Shown here in pieces: positions 1 to 10,254 of a stretch of DNA of 64,000 nucleotides. The DNA is taken from positions 110,859,001 to 110,923,000 of the forward strand of contig NC_091117.1 in assembly GCF_040183065.1 (NCBI RefSeq), written 5' to 3'. The notes under the pieces were generated by a model. The model ran no database searches, had not been told where the DNA came from, and was given only the letters and a program-made list of their open reading frames with translations. A program made the position numbers and the translations under genes. Position 1 is the stretch's first letter. Each line of letters opens with the position of its first letter. Source of the DNA: Periplaneta americana. Taxonomy: Eukaryota; Arthropoda; Insecta; Blattodea; Blattidae.

Positions 1-110
1 CACACCACCTCATTCTAGTGCCGAGGTCATGGAAAGCATGGGGCTCTACCTCCATGCCCCCCAAGTGCCTTCATGGCATGTTACGGGGATACCTTTACCT
101 TTACCTTTTA
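1..110. repeat. End of a dispersed repeat with CCTTTA tail
   Basis: A short stretch with an unusual G+C content for the area ends in three tandem copies of a hexamer (ccttta type, about 92-110). Simple-sequence tails of this sort close many insect SINEs and LINEs. I do not recognise the family, and the element is cut by the window edge. Confidence 0.3.
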
Positions 111-560
111 CAATAATAGATCAATAGTCTTCAAATTTCTTAAAATACTTGTCCAAGAAAGTATCATTTCTAAAAGAGGAAGATAAAAATGTCTTACTGC
201 TCGTGGATGAAATCCATTTAATAGCTCAATTTGATTACAAGAGTGGGAATATAATATTTGTCAGGCAGAAGGAAATTCACAGTTTTTATGATACGAAGTT
301 TGGACGCAAATAATAATCTGGCATGTTGCAACTATAAAAACTGTACATTTGTAGTATTTGTTTGGAAGGGGTATTATTTTAAAGCTGGAGAAGATAGATT
401 TCCAGGTTTTTGACATGCTATAAACAGAAATGCTGTTTCATTATTTCGTAATGCCCCAATAGCAATGTTACAGAGCGACCCCTGTACTTTATTTTTGACA
501 GTGTACTTATTTTAAAGTATGTCAGAAATAACTGGCTGAACCAAACAGATCGTCCAGATC
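110..560 (+). pseudogene. P-element-like (THAP9-type) transposase fragment
   Basis: The + strand reads with a few breaks as the start of the RNase H-like catalytic region of P-superfamily transposases. The motif LLLVDEIHL followed by FDYKSGNI (about 195-260) is the conserved strand that carries the first catalytic aspartate in the P-element/THAP9 family. Further on, weaker matches run to about 500 and end in a stretch equivalent to NPCTLF. The same segment occurs in reverse orientation at 29100-29600, where the reading is similar and also broken. No THAP domain is present here because the window begins downstream of it. Stops after about 310 show that it is not functional. Confidence 0.6.
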
Positions 561-1423
561 TAGGATTAGGGTTCGCTAATATACCACATTAATTTTGTAA
601 TTGTTTTACTTTTCTTGCTAAATAATTAGAAACTCCAAATTATTTTTCAATTGTCGACTAAGTTAGTCCTACGTTTTGCAAGAATCGTCAGTATTTGAAT
701 CTTATTTCTTTTTTTTCTCTCTCTCTCACTGTTTGTGACACTACTTTGAAATTTATCTTTAAGCTGGCGTATAATTTCAGATTCTGAATTTTTTTCACAA
801 ATTAATTCTGTGTATGTTTATCACACAGACTGTCTATACTTCCAAGCTTTCACAATTTGTACTCTACACTTAACAAATTGGAGGTACTAATTTATTATTT
901 TACAGGTGGTCAATTAGTCACTGGCTATGAGTGATTAATAAATATGACTGGTCTTTATAATTTGTACTGTGATTGGTCATAATAAGAATGCATGTTACTG
1001 GCTAGTTTAAGTTCATAGCATGTTACTGGCTAATTGAAGTTTATAGTTTAATGTGGTTGCTGGTAATAAGAAGATATGTTATTGGTTTGATGAGAGATAT
1101 GATTTGTTAGTGATTACATCGTATGTGCAAAAACATATACAGGCTATGTGAACGGGTTATTTGAGAAACCCCTCATGTCCATTTTTTTTTTTTCAAAATT
1201 GAGATACTGATTATATAATATCTTTAGGGGTCGATACATCGTTTTATGGAGAAACCCCTCAAGTTTAGTCATTCTTGTAGCATGTAGAGCCTGTTGAAAA
1301 ATGTATATATTTGAGAAACCCCTCAAGTACAGGACATGAGGGTTTTCTCAATTACATCACTTCCAGTGATTTTTGAATAGCTTTGAAAATATTTAATATT
1401 TATATGTTGGTAATGTTAAAAAG

Positions 1424-1991
1424 TCTCGGGAGGAAATTAAACACAGAATAAATACGGGAAATGTCTGTTATTATTCGGTTGAAAAGCTTTTATCATCCAC
1501 TCTGCTTTCAGAAAACCTGAAAGTTAGAATTTATAAAACAGATATATTACCAGTTGTTCTTTATGGTTGTGAAACTTAGACTGTCACTTTGAGGGAGGAA
1601 CAGAGGTTAAGGATGTTTGAGAATAAAGTGCTTAGGAAAATATTTGGGACTAAGAGGGATGAAGTTACAGGAAAATGGAGAAAGTTACATAACGCAGAAC
1701 TGCACGCATTGTATTCTTCACCTAACAAAATTAGGAACATTAAATCCAGACGTTTGAGATGGACAGGGTATGTAGCAGCATGGACGAATCTAGAATTGCA
1801 TATAGAGTGTTAGTTGCGAGGCCGGAGAGAAAAATACCTTTGAGGAGGCGAGATGTAGAAGGGAGGATAATATTAAAATGAATTTGAGGGAGGTGGGATA
1901 TGATTGTAGACACTGGAATAGTCTTGCTCAGGATAAGGACTGATGGCGGGCTTACAGGGCAACCTCCCGGTTCCTTAAAAGCCGTAAGTAA
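1424..1991 (+). mobile_element. 5'-truncated RTE-like LINE, 3' end
   Basis: This is the C-terminal part of a LINE reverse transcriptase protein plus its 3' end. The conserved stretch LRMFENKVLRKIFG (about 1609-1650) and a basic tail ending near RRLRWTGYV are typical of a very common insect RTE-like family, also present at 50228-51596. The 3' end closes with AAGTAAGTAA tandem units, as RTE-clade LINEs do. A 14-bp direct repeat (GTAATGTTAAAAAG at 1410-1423 and 1992-2005) flanks it exactly, which fixes both ends and shows 5' truncation at insertion. Stops make it non-coding. Confidence 0.8.
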
Positions 1992-2166
1992 GTAATGTTA
2001 AAAAGTTGTATATTTATATGTTGGTAGCATTTGTATGATTTGATATAACTGGACAGTGCTGTGTATGTGACCTTACCTTAGTATGATTTAATAGAAAATT
2101 CTTATCAACCAACTTTTTTCACAGTATTATTGACTGATACCAATAATTTTTGTAGACATCAAAATA

Positions 2167-2936
2167 TAGGGTGTGGCAGTGGAATATGACGAATTTTACA
2201 GCCCTGTTGTGTGGCACTGGGGACGAACTGAAAGGAAACACATTTACTGGAAGTAATCTAGTACAATGTAATTTATTAATGTTTGATTACTTTTTAAAAA
2301 TTACATTCCATAAGTAACCTCCACGGCAACGAATACATTCCTACAAACTGCTATGAACGTTCTGCATAACTCGCCCCAACAAAACGGATTCGGTGGCACT
2401 AATTTCGTTCCTTATGTTTTGCTTCAGCTGGATGATGGTGCGAGGCTTGTTGCGATACACCCTACTTTTGAGATAACTCCATAGGAAGTAATGTGCGCAC
2501 ACTGCTCATGGTTCAATGAACTGACTGTGAAATGGGTTTCCAGGACGAATAATGTCACGATTTGGAGACATTGACTGGCCGCCAAGATCTCCTGACCTGA
2601 CTGCAGCTGATTACTTCATATGGGGTTATCTCAAAAGTAGGGTGTATCGCAACGAGCCTTGCACCATCATCCAGCGGAAACAAAACATAAAGAACGAACT
2701 TAGTGCCACCGAATCCGTTTTGTTGGGGCGAGTTATGCAGAAATTTCATAGCAGATTACAGGAATGTATTCGTTGCCGTGAAGGCTACTTCGAAATGTAA
2801 TTTTTAAAAAGTAATCAAACATTAATAAATTGCATTTTACTAGATTACTTCAAGTATATGTGTTTCCTTTCAATTCGTCCTGAGTATCCCACAACAGGGC
2901 TATAAAAACAGTCATATCCCACTGCCACACCCTATA
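2167..2936. mobile_element. Fold-back mariner-like element
   Basis: The element begins with TA then AGGGTGTGGCAGTGG and ends with the reverse complement followed by TA. The left arm (about 2165-2492) and right arm (about 2610-2937) are inverted copies of each other along about 328 bases, leaving a loop of about 117 bases. The right arm and loop encode the C-terminal end of a mariner transposase, so the left arm is an inverted duplicate of the transposase 3' end and 3' terminal repeat. TA flanks fit Tc1/mariner target choice. Confidence 0.75.
2552..2800 (+). pseudogene. Mariner transposase, C-terminal fragment
   Basis: The 82-residue reading begins near FGDIDWPPRSPDLTAADYF, the hallmark segment around the last catalytic acidic residue of mariner transposases (the PPRSPDL motif), followed by the IWGYLKSRVY stretch that normally comes 10 residues later. 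A complete mariner transposase is about 345 residues, so roughly the first 260 residues are missing and their place is taken by an inverted copy of the 3' region. It cannot catalyse cleavage without the earlier two aspartates. Confidence 0.75.
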
Positions 2937-3236
2937 TAATACGTGTATTAATACTTTACTACAATACAATACCTTCTAGCGCATTCTGCTTCATTAGTAA
3001 TGACATAAATTCCCACAGTTAATCTTTTATTTGAGAAAGCCCACATGTCCTACATATTTAAATAATTTTTCTGAGGAACTGGCTTGTGTTTAAACCTCAA
3101 TTTTGAACTTGAAATATGTAGTTCCAACGTTTCCATAAAATTATTTTCATATGGCAAATATTTAGTTTTTTATCTCTCCTGAAAATTTTAAGATTTTGGA
3201 CGTGAGGGGTTTCTCAAATAACCTGTTCATGTGTCA

Positions 3237-4860
3237 AAAATGTCTTAATATGCTTAGTATGAAAGATGAAGATAGTTATGTGAAACAATTTGCAATATAT
3301 CATAACATTACTGTTGTCCCAATTGAATATCATGGTAATTAATAGAGAACGATTAGGTTAAGAATTTTTTTTCCCCAGATTTTTTAGAAATGATATAATT
3401 TGAGATATTCGAGGTGAAAGGTCAAATTACATGACCTTGCAAACTAAATTTGAAAGGCTTTTTTTTTCCTTAGCTAAGTTTCATTGATACGGTACCTCTT
3501 TCAATCCAATGAAATGATAAACAAAAATGTTATGCTAATTAAATGAAAAGGATTTGTAGGGAAAAATGTTTTTTTTTCATCAACTTGATCCCCTGTATCT
3601 CATAAAGTTCTAAACGTAGAGAGCTAAAATTTTACACAAATATGAGCTACTTAGTACATACATGCGTATTAAATCAAAAGAGGTCAGGTTGAATATTGCA
3701 CTTCTCTGTGTTGATTTGGCATGGAATGACTCTGTTGCATTAAATTAGAGGCTATTGTTCTTATAGAATATTAAAAGAATTAAAGAGTGGTAATTGTAAG
3801 ATTTTTGTATGTAGTGATGGTAATGAAACTAGAGATGCAAGAAATAATTTGATCTTCAGATGAACAGAGGTCAATTATGATTCCAAGTACAGAAGTTGTA
3901 ACATTAGTGTCTTATATTTTTGCAATTATTCAGAAAATTCTAGGTCACAACAAAGAGGTTTTTTTTTACAACAAGAAAATCAGCAAAAGGTGTTGTTCAG
4001 AATTTCTGTAGACAATATATCATGTAATTTATTATCAGCCCTTCAATGTATAGTAGGTCAGAAAGTGGAAAAGATATTGTCCAGTTTATTATATCGCCTA
4101 TTGTCAATAATTTAGTAAATGTGGTGAAGGCAGTCATGGCCTGAAGACGACTGTCACACCTACGAAGAAGAAGATTAATAATTTAGGGAACAATTATGTG
4201 AAAAAAGTGAATGATTTCCTAAGAAAGAAAGGTGTTGCAAATTATAAAAGGGCCAATAAATTTTAATAATTTCTTATGTACTTTACATGGGTCACAATGA
4301 ATTGCTATTTTTCTAACTGTTGGTGAAATTCATTGTCTGTAGTGTCTATGTAATGTTTTGCAAAGTATTCTGCTGAAGATTTATATAAAATAAGTAATGA
4401 TGTAATCAATTGTCGAGTGGGTGTATAAAATCAGTTCATCACGAAAGTGCTAAATGTAGTTACAGGCATTCTGCCATTAAATAAATTGCATAAATTTTGT
4501 GTGTAATCGGCTAAGTCATATCTATGTTCTGTAGGGTATAAAGTTAAGGACAGGTGCACATGCAGCCATGTCCAGAAATCTATATTATTGGCGGGTTAAA
4601 AGCAGTAAAAACAGTAAATATTGACTTACTGTGTTATGCACAACATAGGCTATGTAATGGTGTGTAAAACAGTCAAGACAGTAATTTAAATCAGCCCAAC
4701 AACCACTGTAGTTAAATATATTTTACAACATTGGCCACCCCTTATGTATCTGGGTCATTCCATAGTGACACACGTAATATTCTTGAACTATGATCTTCAT
4801 AGGATATATAATTAAATACTTAATAGTTTATGAAAAAGACAATTTCTTTTAACATAAGTA
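3237..4860. other. A+T-rich spacer without a recognised gene
   Basis: Only short broken reading frames are present. The words TTTGGCATGGAATGACTC (about 3716) recur near 27258, and a GGTCATTCCATAGTGAC block lies near 4751, suggesting remnants of one dispersed repeat with inverted ends, but I could not define it. No motif of a known family is readable. Confidence 0.4.
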
Positions 4861-5084
4861 TTCCTATATGTTTATAATAATCAACAACGATAGTCAAGAA
4901 GGTCACATACTTTCCGCTCGTCTTCTCCTGAGTAACGGACAGTACATCTTCAGAGCCCAATTCGGCAAAAGAAATTGTGCCCCCTATGGTGCAGCTTTTC
5001 TGAAAAAAAAATACCAACAAATTTATGTAACTACTTTATTTTTTCATAGCAATATAATAACTGCTTTTGGTTTATTTGTCAGGA

Positions 5085-7231
5085 TGAAAGTAGGCCTAGA
5101 TGATACTGGTAGCCCTGTTCAAAGCGAAAATGTGGAACTTCCAGAAAATACAGATTCCTTTCAGGAAATGATAGCCGCAGTCTAGAGATAGAACTTCTGA
5201 AGCATGAAGTATCAGGTTTGAAGGACGACTTGGATGTTGCAAAACGGCAGGCATTTAGATTTTGTTTAATTGAAAACAGGAATGACTTAGTAAATTTGTA
5301 TACAGATCTCCCTAGCACGGAGATTTTTAATGTACCACAATTTTAAGCTTGTGTAGTGAGTGAGATATAAATTATTATGTAGGATAGTCAGTTCAGTCTC
5401 TAGATATACGAAATCAACTAATGCTAACCTTAATAAAGCTTCGGCTGAAATTGCACCACAAAGATGTAAGTCATAGGTTTGGTGTAATTCAAACTACAGT
5501 GACAATGTAGTATTAATTTGGGTAAACATTCTCCACGAATTGCTGTACAAAGGTTTATTAGACAGAATTCCATCGAAAGAAAAAAATCAGTACTGTCTGC
5601 CAGTGTGTTTCAAAAATCTAGAAAACTGCAGAATTGTTCTAGATTGCACCAAAATTTATCATGCTGTTCCAAACAAGTTGAGCCATCAGAGGGCAACATA
5701 TAGTGCTTATAAGCACCGCAACGCCATGAAAGGATTGATTGATGTTGCTCCCAATGGAGTAGTAATGTATGCTAGTAGCCTATACCCTGGATTTACATCA
5801 GATAAATAGATTGTAGTTAACTGTGGAATACTCAATGCTCTTGTACTAGGAGACCTTATTTTAGCAGATAAAGGGTTCCTTATCAGTGATGTATTTATTT
5901 ACACTGCAAGTGGGCAAGCACCCAGTGGCAGTGGTATACACAATACAATTATATACACACTACAATAAGAATACACAATAGAATTTAACACAATTATTAC
6001 AATTAATAATAAAACATAAATAAAATACCTAATTTTACAACACAATGTACATAATTATGTATAGGCCCTACATAAGTTTCAATAGTCTTTCACTTTACTC
6101 TCATCTCACTCATTGTAGTGGCACTATGACGCATTTCACTGACACTATAGAACACATATCATTGACGCTATAAATATCACTGATCGGAACTATTCACTGC
6201 ACTGTAAAACCATAACTTCACTGACTCACCTCGCTTCACTGATACAAGAGTTCAAATAAGACAAATAATTACACTGTTATGCAGACTTATAAACTGAACT
6301 ACATTTAAGCTAAACATTTCTAGTCTAAGTCCCTCTTACAAGCTATTTTTAAATAGTTTACAATTGAAACCAAGGAAGTAACTCGTCAGGCTTAATAAAT
6401 ACATGTCACCTTAAAAAATTATATGTTAAATGTCACCTTAATTTTAATTTGCACTTTATACATAACTTTTTAAGTTATTCTTGAATCTCCTTAAGGAAGG
6501 ACAGCCCTCAAAGACCACTGCAGGTAGGTCATTCCAATCATTTATAGTTCTATTTAAAAATGAGAATTTATCTACATCCGTTTTCTGTTTCCTAGATTTG
6601 ATTTTAAAATCATGATCATTCCTACCATAGTACATTGGCTTTTCTAACCGAGCCGTTATGTCTACCCATGCTCTCTGATCTAGATATGCTCTATACAATG
6701 ATGTTATTCTAGTTTTCATACGTCTGTTTTCCAAAGTTTCCCATTTAAGTTCTTTTATCGTATTGTTTCCATCTTCTCTTTTACCTTTAAGAATTTTAGC
6801 TGCCCTATACTGGATTCTTTCTAAGGAATTTATCTGATATATTCTATAGGGATCCCAAAATGTAGTTCCGTATTCCATTAACGGTTGCTCTATCATTAGA
6901 TATGCTATTTCCCTCGATTTGGGGCTAGCCTTTCTCAAGATTCTCATAATAAAGTGAAGTGCCCTCCATGCTTTACTCGTAACAGTTTCCTGGTTCTCGC
7001 TGGAGTACAAGTGTAAACATACCACCTTTCCTTTCTACACCACAGTTTACACCCATGCAAGTTGAAAAAAAAATTGCTAGGACTGGACTCACGTTAAGCA
7101 AGCAATATGAAGGGTGAAAGGTTATCAAATCACCAATGTCATACCTAAATCACAGTTCCAGTATTCAAGCAGTGTGGCAAGTTTGTGTTGCACTTACAAA
7201 TTTTCGAAATTCGCCTTCTGAAGGAAGTTGA
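5085..7231 (+). pseudogene. ISL2EU/Harbinger-like THAP-associated DDE transposase, split by a LINE
   Basis: Read in order with frame breaks: a coiled-coil segment (about 5183-5270, LLKHEVSGLKDDL), a short segment ending in YTDLPSTEIF (about 5297-5330), then the DDE_Tnp_4-type catalytic domain from about 5600, with VLDCTKI (first Asp), KGLIDVAPNGVV, FTSDK (second Asp) and LADKGFLISD. The frame stops at 5912 where a minus-strand LINE is inserted, and resumes at 7008 with VNIPPFL and the C-terminal QVCVALTNF stretch, ending at a stop at 7229-7231. These motifs in this order belong to the ISL2EU/PIF-Harbinger-related transposases that usually start with a THAP zinc finger; no THAP domain is readable upstream. 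Stops and frameshifts show it is dead. Confidence 0.7.
5913..7007 (-). mobile_element. Jockey/CR1-like LINE, 3' half-kilobase and UTR, inserted in a transposase
   Basis: A CAAGTG repeat at 5907-5912 and 7008-7013 flanks the insert; removing it rejoins the host transposase frame (SVNIPPF), so both ends are well placed. On the minus strand 7007-6456 encodes about 183 residues of a LINE reverse transcriptase C-terminus: PLMEYGTTFWDPY, then LERIQYRAAKIL, and a tail with TINDWNDLPA. These are the post-palm segments found in Jockey, CR1 and related clades. The rest (5913-6455) is 3' UTR without a gene. The reverse transcriptase core is absent because of 5' truncation. Confidence 0.75.
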
Positions 7232-7449
7232 ACACCTGTATGAAAGTTAAGACAATAGTTAATCTAACTAAGCTAGATGCTGCTACGTTACTTCTAAACT
7301 TTCAGGTCTTCTTTCTTATTACATTTCAAGTTGTTTAATTTTGATGTCCTTTGCAAGACTATTGAATGTTTTGATTGTCATGTAACATACTCCCTTTTGA
7401 TAGCATAATCAATTTGATTATTGTGGTTGTAAATCATTAATTCTATTGA

Positions 7450-8030
7450 TATTTATACTTTATGTATAACTAAATTTTAAACACAGGATAAAAGACAAGC
7501 TTATAATAAATACCTTTCCACTAAGTCTGAAGAAGATAAAATTGATTACCATCCATAGCAAAAAGAGAGTTTAGGAAGAGAAACAGACAGAATTGGGATG
7601 CGTTTGTGCATTTTTAGAAAATGATATTACTCGTCCACAGACACAAACTTTTAAAATTCTTAAAAACTTAAATGATGAAGTCAAAGATAACCTCGCAGAA
7701 AATATCATCTCCAAGAAAACTGGTTACAATATTTTCAACAGTTATGGTCTCACACAAAACAACCTCTTGAACTCCCATTTTCTGATAATGCAGTAGAGGA
7801 ACATATTTCTTTTTATGAATTGGAATATGCTCTAGATAAATTGAAGGTCCACAGAACTCCAGGAGAAGATTCAATAAATTTAGCATTATTCAAGTATGCT
7901 AGTCTGAATTTTTAATAAGATTTTTGAGATTCTCAAATCTGCTTTGGAAAGTACAAGACATTCCGGAAAACTGGACTAAATCTGTGATAATTCCCATTCA
8001 CAAAAACCGGGTGCAAAACTGAACGGAAAT
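7450..8030 (+). pseudogene. LINE reverse transcriptase, N-terminal part
   Basis: Broken + strand frames read AYNKYLSTKSEEDK (about 7500), then EEHISFYELEYALDKLKVHR with TPGEDSINL (about 7797-7875), then IPENWTKSVIIPIHKN (about 7955-8010). This order (linker, the KxxKAPGxD-type motif, the W..a.I.PI.K motif) is the entry into the LINE reverse transcriptase domain. The frame is cut at about 8030 by a SINE. A short reading at about 16267-16296 (IIGDEQNGFR), beyond the whole nested stack, matches the next conserved motif of this kind of enzyme and may be its continuation. Confidence 0.55.
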
Positions 8031-8039
8031 TATATATAT

Positions 8040-8297
8040 TTTTTATTTTAGTAGCTTATTTTATGACGCTTTATCAATATATTAGGTTACTTAGCGTCTG
8101 ATTGAGATGAAGGTGATAATGCCAGTGAAATCAGTCCAGGGTCCAGCACCGAAAGTTACCCAGCATTTGCTCGTATTGGGTTGAGGGAAACCCCCGGAAA
8201 AAACCTCAACCAGATAACTTGCCCCGACCGGGATTCGAACCCGGGCCACCTGGTTTCACGGCCAGATGCGCTAACCATTACTCCACAGGTGTGGACC
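8040..8297 (-). repeat. tRNA-derived SINE, family A
   Basis: On the minus strand the head reads like a tRNA: an A box in GGAGTAATGGTTAGCGCATC and a B box in GGTTCGAATCCCGG (about 8225-8290), followed by a body with GGGTTTTTTCC-type sequence and a tail near 8040-8110 (GACGCT...AGGTTACTTAGCGTC). The same family occurs at 10776-11033 and 16943-17183. The head end at 8297 is interrupted by a hAT element whose target duplication is TGTGGACC. Confidence 0.8.
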
Positions 8298-9433
8298 CAG
8301 AGGCGGCCCGTCCTTATGTGTTACAGTGCTACAGCACAATGATAATTTTTGCTCAAATAATGTATTTGCCATACCACCATAGTATCTGATCTGTCATTTG
8401 ATAATTTCCCGTGGCCATGTTCGTGACGCGTTATAGAGTGTTTAATCTTCGCTCTTAGTTCTTTGGTGCCTCAGGGGATACAATGTGCTACTCAAAACTC
8501 TACATGAGAATGTAGACAATTAATGCGCATGTGCGAAGCTGAAATCACTGCCCTGATTGGCTATTTTTACGCGGGGAAGTGCTGTAGTCAGCTTCAGCAC
8601 AACACAGCTTGGAGATTGCAAAAGTAAAGCGTATCGAAAGAATGCTTGTTTGTGGAAGAACTCGGAACTATGTACAATGTATTTGGTAATTCAAGTGTCC
8701 GACTGCTGCTGCCGTCTACCTGCTTTTTGAGGTTCCTCCTGAATCAGTCAGCAGGAGACGGAAAATGGAATCCTAGGAAATTGATGCCAAGGAAGTATGT
8801 GACCGTATAATTCAGGAAACTACTCATCGTTTTCAGTCTAAGCTACCTAGACGCAACAAAATTATTAAACAGCAAATTTTCTGGCAATTTTTCGCATGGC
8901 CTAATTCTCCTGAACGCGAAGTTCCTGTCAACAGTTATACTGTACTGAACAAAAGAGTATTAAAAACACACTTTGAGTTCTATACGGAAGACCCGACTTC
9001 CGAAATATAGACGGCTGTTCAATTGTTACAATAATTGTTACAATACAATTGTTGTTGTCTCCAGCAATTCACAGGATCCATTCTGTGAACTAACGAAGTT
9101 GTTAAATATTTTGGTTACAACAGCAATCACCACTGCTGAGCCAGAAAGATGTTTTTCTTGCATAAAACGCATAGAAACGTTTTTAAGGAACACTCTCTCC
9201 CAGGATCGCCTTACTGCTCTTGCGACACTGTCAATAGAAAAGAGTATGATGTCCAAGATGAAGGGTTTAACACCAGGGTAATTGACAGGTTCTGCAGTAG
9301 GAAGGAATGTCGTATTGACTTCATATTTCGTCACTAGGCGAGTCTCAAATTAAGATAAATACATATAAGTGTATACAGTAGGCCAATACAGAAATTGTAG
9401 CACACTCATTATTTCCACCACCAGCCGCTACTG
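8298..9433 (+). mobile_element. Internally deleted hAT element
   Basis: Left end 8298 begins CAGAGGCGGCCCG; right end, read in reverse from 9433, begins CAGTAGCGGCTGG, an imperfect hAT-type inverted end. A perfect 8-bp direct repeat TGTGGACC lies at 8290-8297 and 9434-9441, the size expected for hAT. At 1,136 bases the element is much shorter than an autonomous one; only the transposase 3' end survives. Confidence 0.85.
8950..9340 (+). pseudogene. hAT transposase C-terminal dimerisation region
   Basis: The + strand reading contains LTKLLNILVTTAITTAEPER followed by CFSCIKRIETFLRNTLSQDR (about 9084-9205), the hAT C-terminal dimerisation motif of the TTF/ZMYM-associated group, and then LATLSIEK. 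A further frame reads VIDRFCSRKECRIDFIF (about 9278-9330), which normally ends this protein group. The upstream catalytic region and zinc finger are missing, and frames shift once near 9275. Upstream material at 8600-8950 gives only short broken readings. Confidence 0.75.
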
Positions 9434-9478
9434 TGTGGACCGGAAAATGATATCTTTTGAAATCTGGATACAATATAT

Positions 9479-10232
9479 TGTGACAGCCGCGTGAGGTTCG
9501 ATCTTGCGACCGACGGAGGAAGTGCAAGGTCGGCCGGCGCGGAGGTTGCGCGCGCATCTGCTTCCTGTGGCATGTGCTGTGCCTTAGGGAGAAGAGTGGA
9601 GTGGGGAGAGAGCGACAGCGGCAGAGCAGAGAGATATCCGGATGATTCGAGAATGGACACGAGCGGAAATCTCTAGATCGCGAACTTTCTCGCAACTATG
9701 GTGTGAGTATAAATTACGCACGCGAGTGAGACAGTCAGTCAGTAAGCCAGTGTTGTTACAGGCAGATTTTGACAGTAAGCGAGTTAGTCTTGTGTAGCAG
9801 TGAAGCCAGCTTCGAGACCAGAGCGCGACTTGAGTTGTGTCCGTATCTGTGGAGCCTGAAGCCCGGAGTTCGAGTGCAGTAGACCGCAGTTGGAGGGACC
9901 TGAGTTCGAGTACAGTGGACTGTCTCTGAAAGTCTGTGGTTCGAGATACTGTGAACTTGAGTGACTGAGCTAGAAGAACTGTGAACTGGCAACTGACAGT
10001 CCTGATTTGTAAATAGTGCTTTGTGAACATTAGTAAAAATTAACAGTTCATTGTTGCTCTCAATAATCCAAGTAAATTGTCATTGTCGTATGTGGAGTGC
10101 AATAACGAACACTGTGTTGCTGTGTGGAGAGCAAATCCCATTGTTGACGGGAGTGGAATTAAATTGTAGAAAGAGAAGAGTAATTGTTGAGATAATAAAA
10201 TTACATTATTGTTTCTGAATTTCAAAGTTACA
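9479..10232 (+). repeat. 5' LTR
   Basis: It begins TGTGACAGCCGCGTGAG and ends TTACA. A TATAAAT box lies at 9708-9714 and an AATAAA signal at 10194-10199. Just inside the element the sequence TGGTGTCAGAATCGGGA (10234-10250) occupies the place of the primer-binding site; I do not assign the priming tRNA. Confidence 0.9.
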
Positions 10233-10254
10233 CTGGTGTCAGAATCGGGATATA

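Larger units (their letters stand above)
1149..3229. mobile_element. Non-autonomous DNA element with 32-bp inverted ends
   Basis: Left end 1149-1180 begins TGAACGGGTTATTTGAGAAA; right end 3229-3198, read on the other strand, matches it at 30 of 32 positions. Extra copies of the GAGAAACCCCTCA core lie at about 1248-1268 and 1311-1330, the latter paired with an inverted copy to about 1352 as a hairpin; a diverged copy lies at 3029-3052. No transposase of its own is visible. The interior has been filled by a LINE (1424-1991) and a fold-back mariner (2167-2936). A target duplication is not clear; TG flanks both ends. Confidence 0.6.

Noticed and set aside
8215..8297. A tRNA gene on the minus strand, also at 10960-11033, 17100-17183, 32208-32290, 61203-61285 and 63660-63755
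   Set aside because: Each has A and B box words, but each is fused to a repeated body and tail and most lie between target duplications. They are SINE heads.
9491..10030. Several ORFs within the LTRs (for example 148 and 200 residues on the minus strand)
   Set aside because: They are frames in regulatory LTR sequence, repeated in both LTRs, with no known domain.
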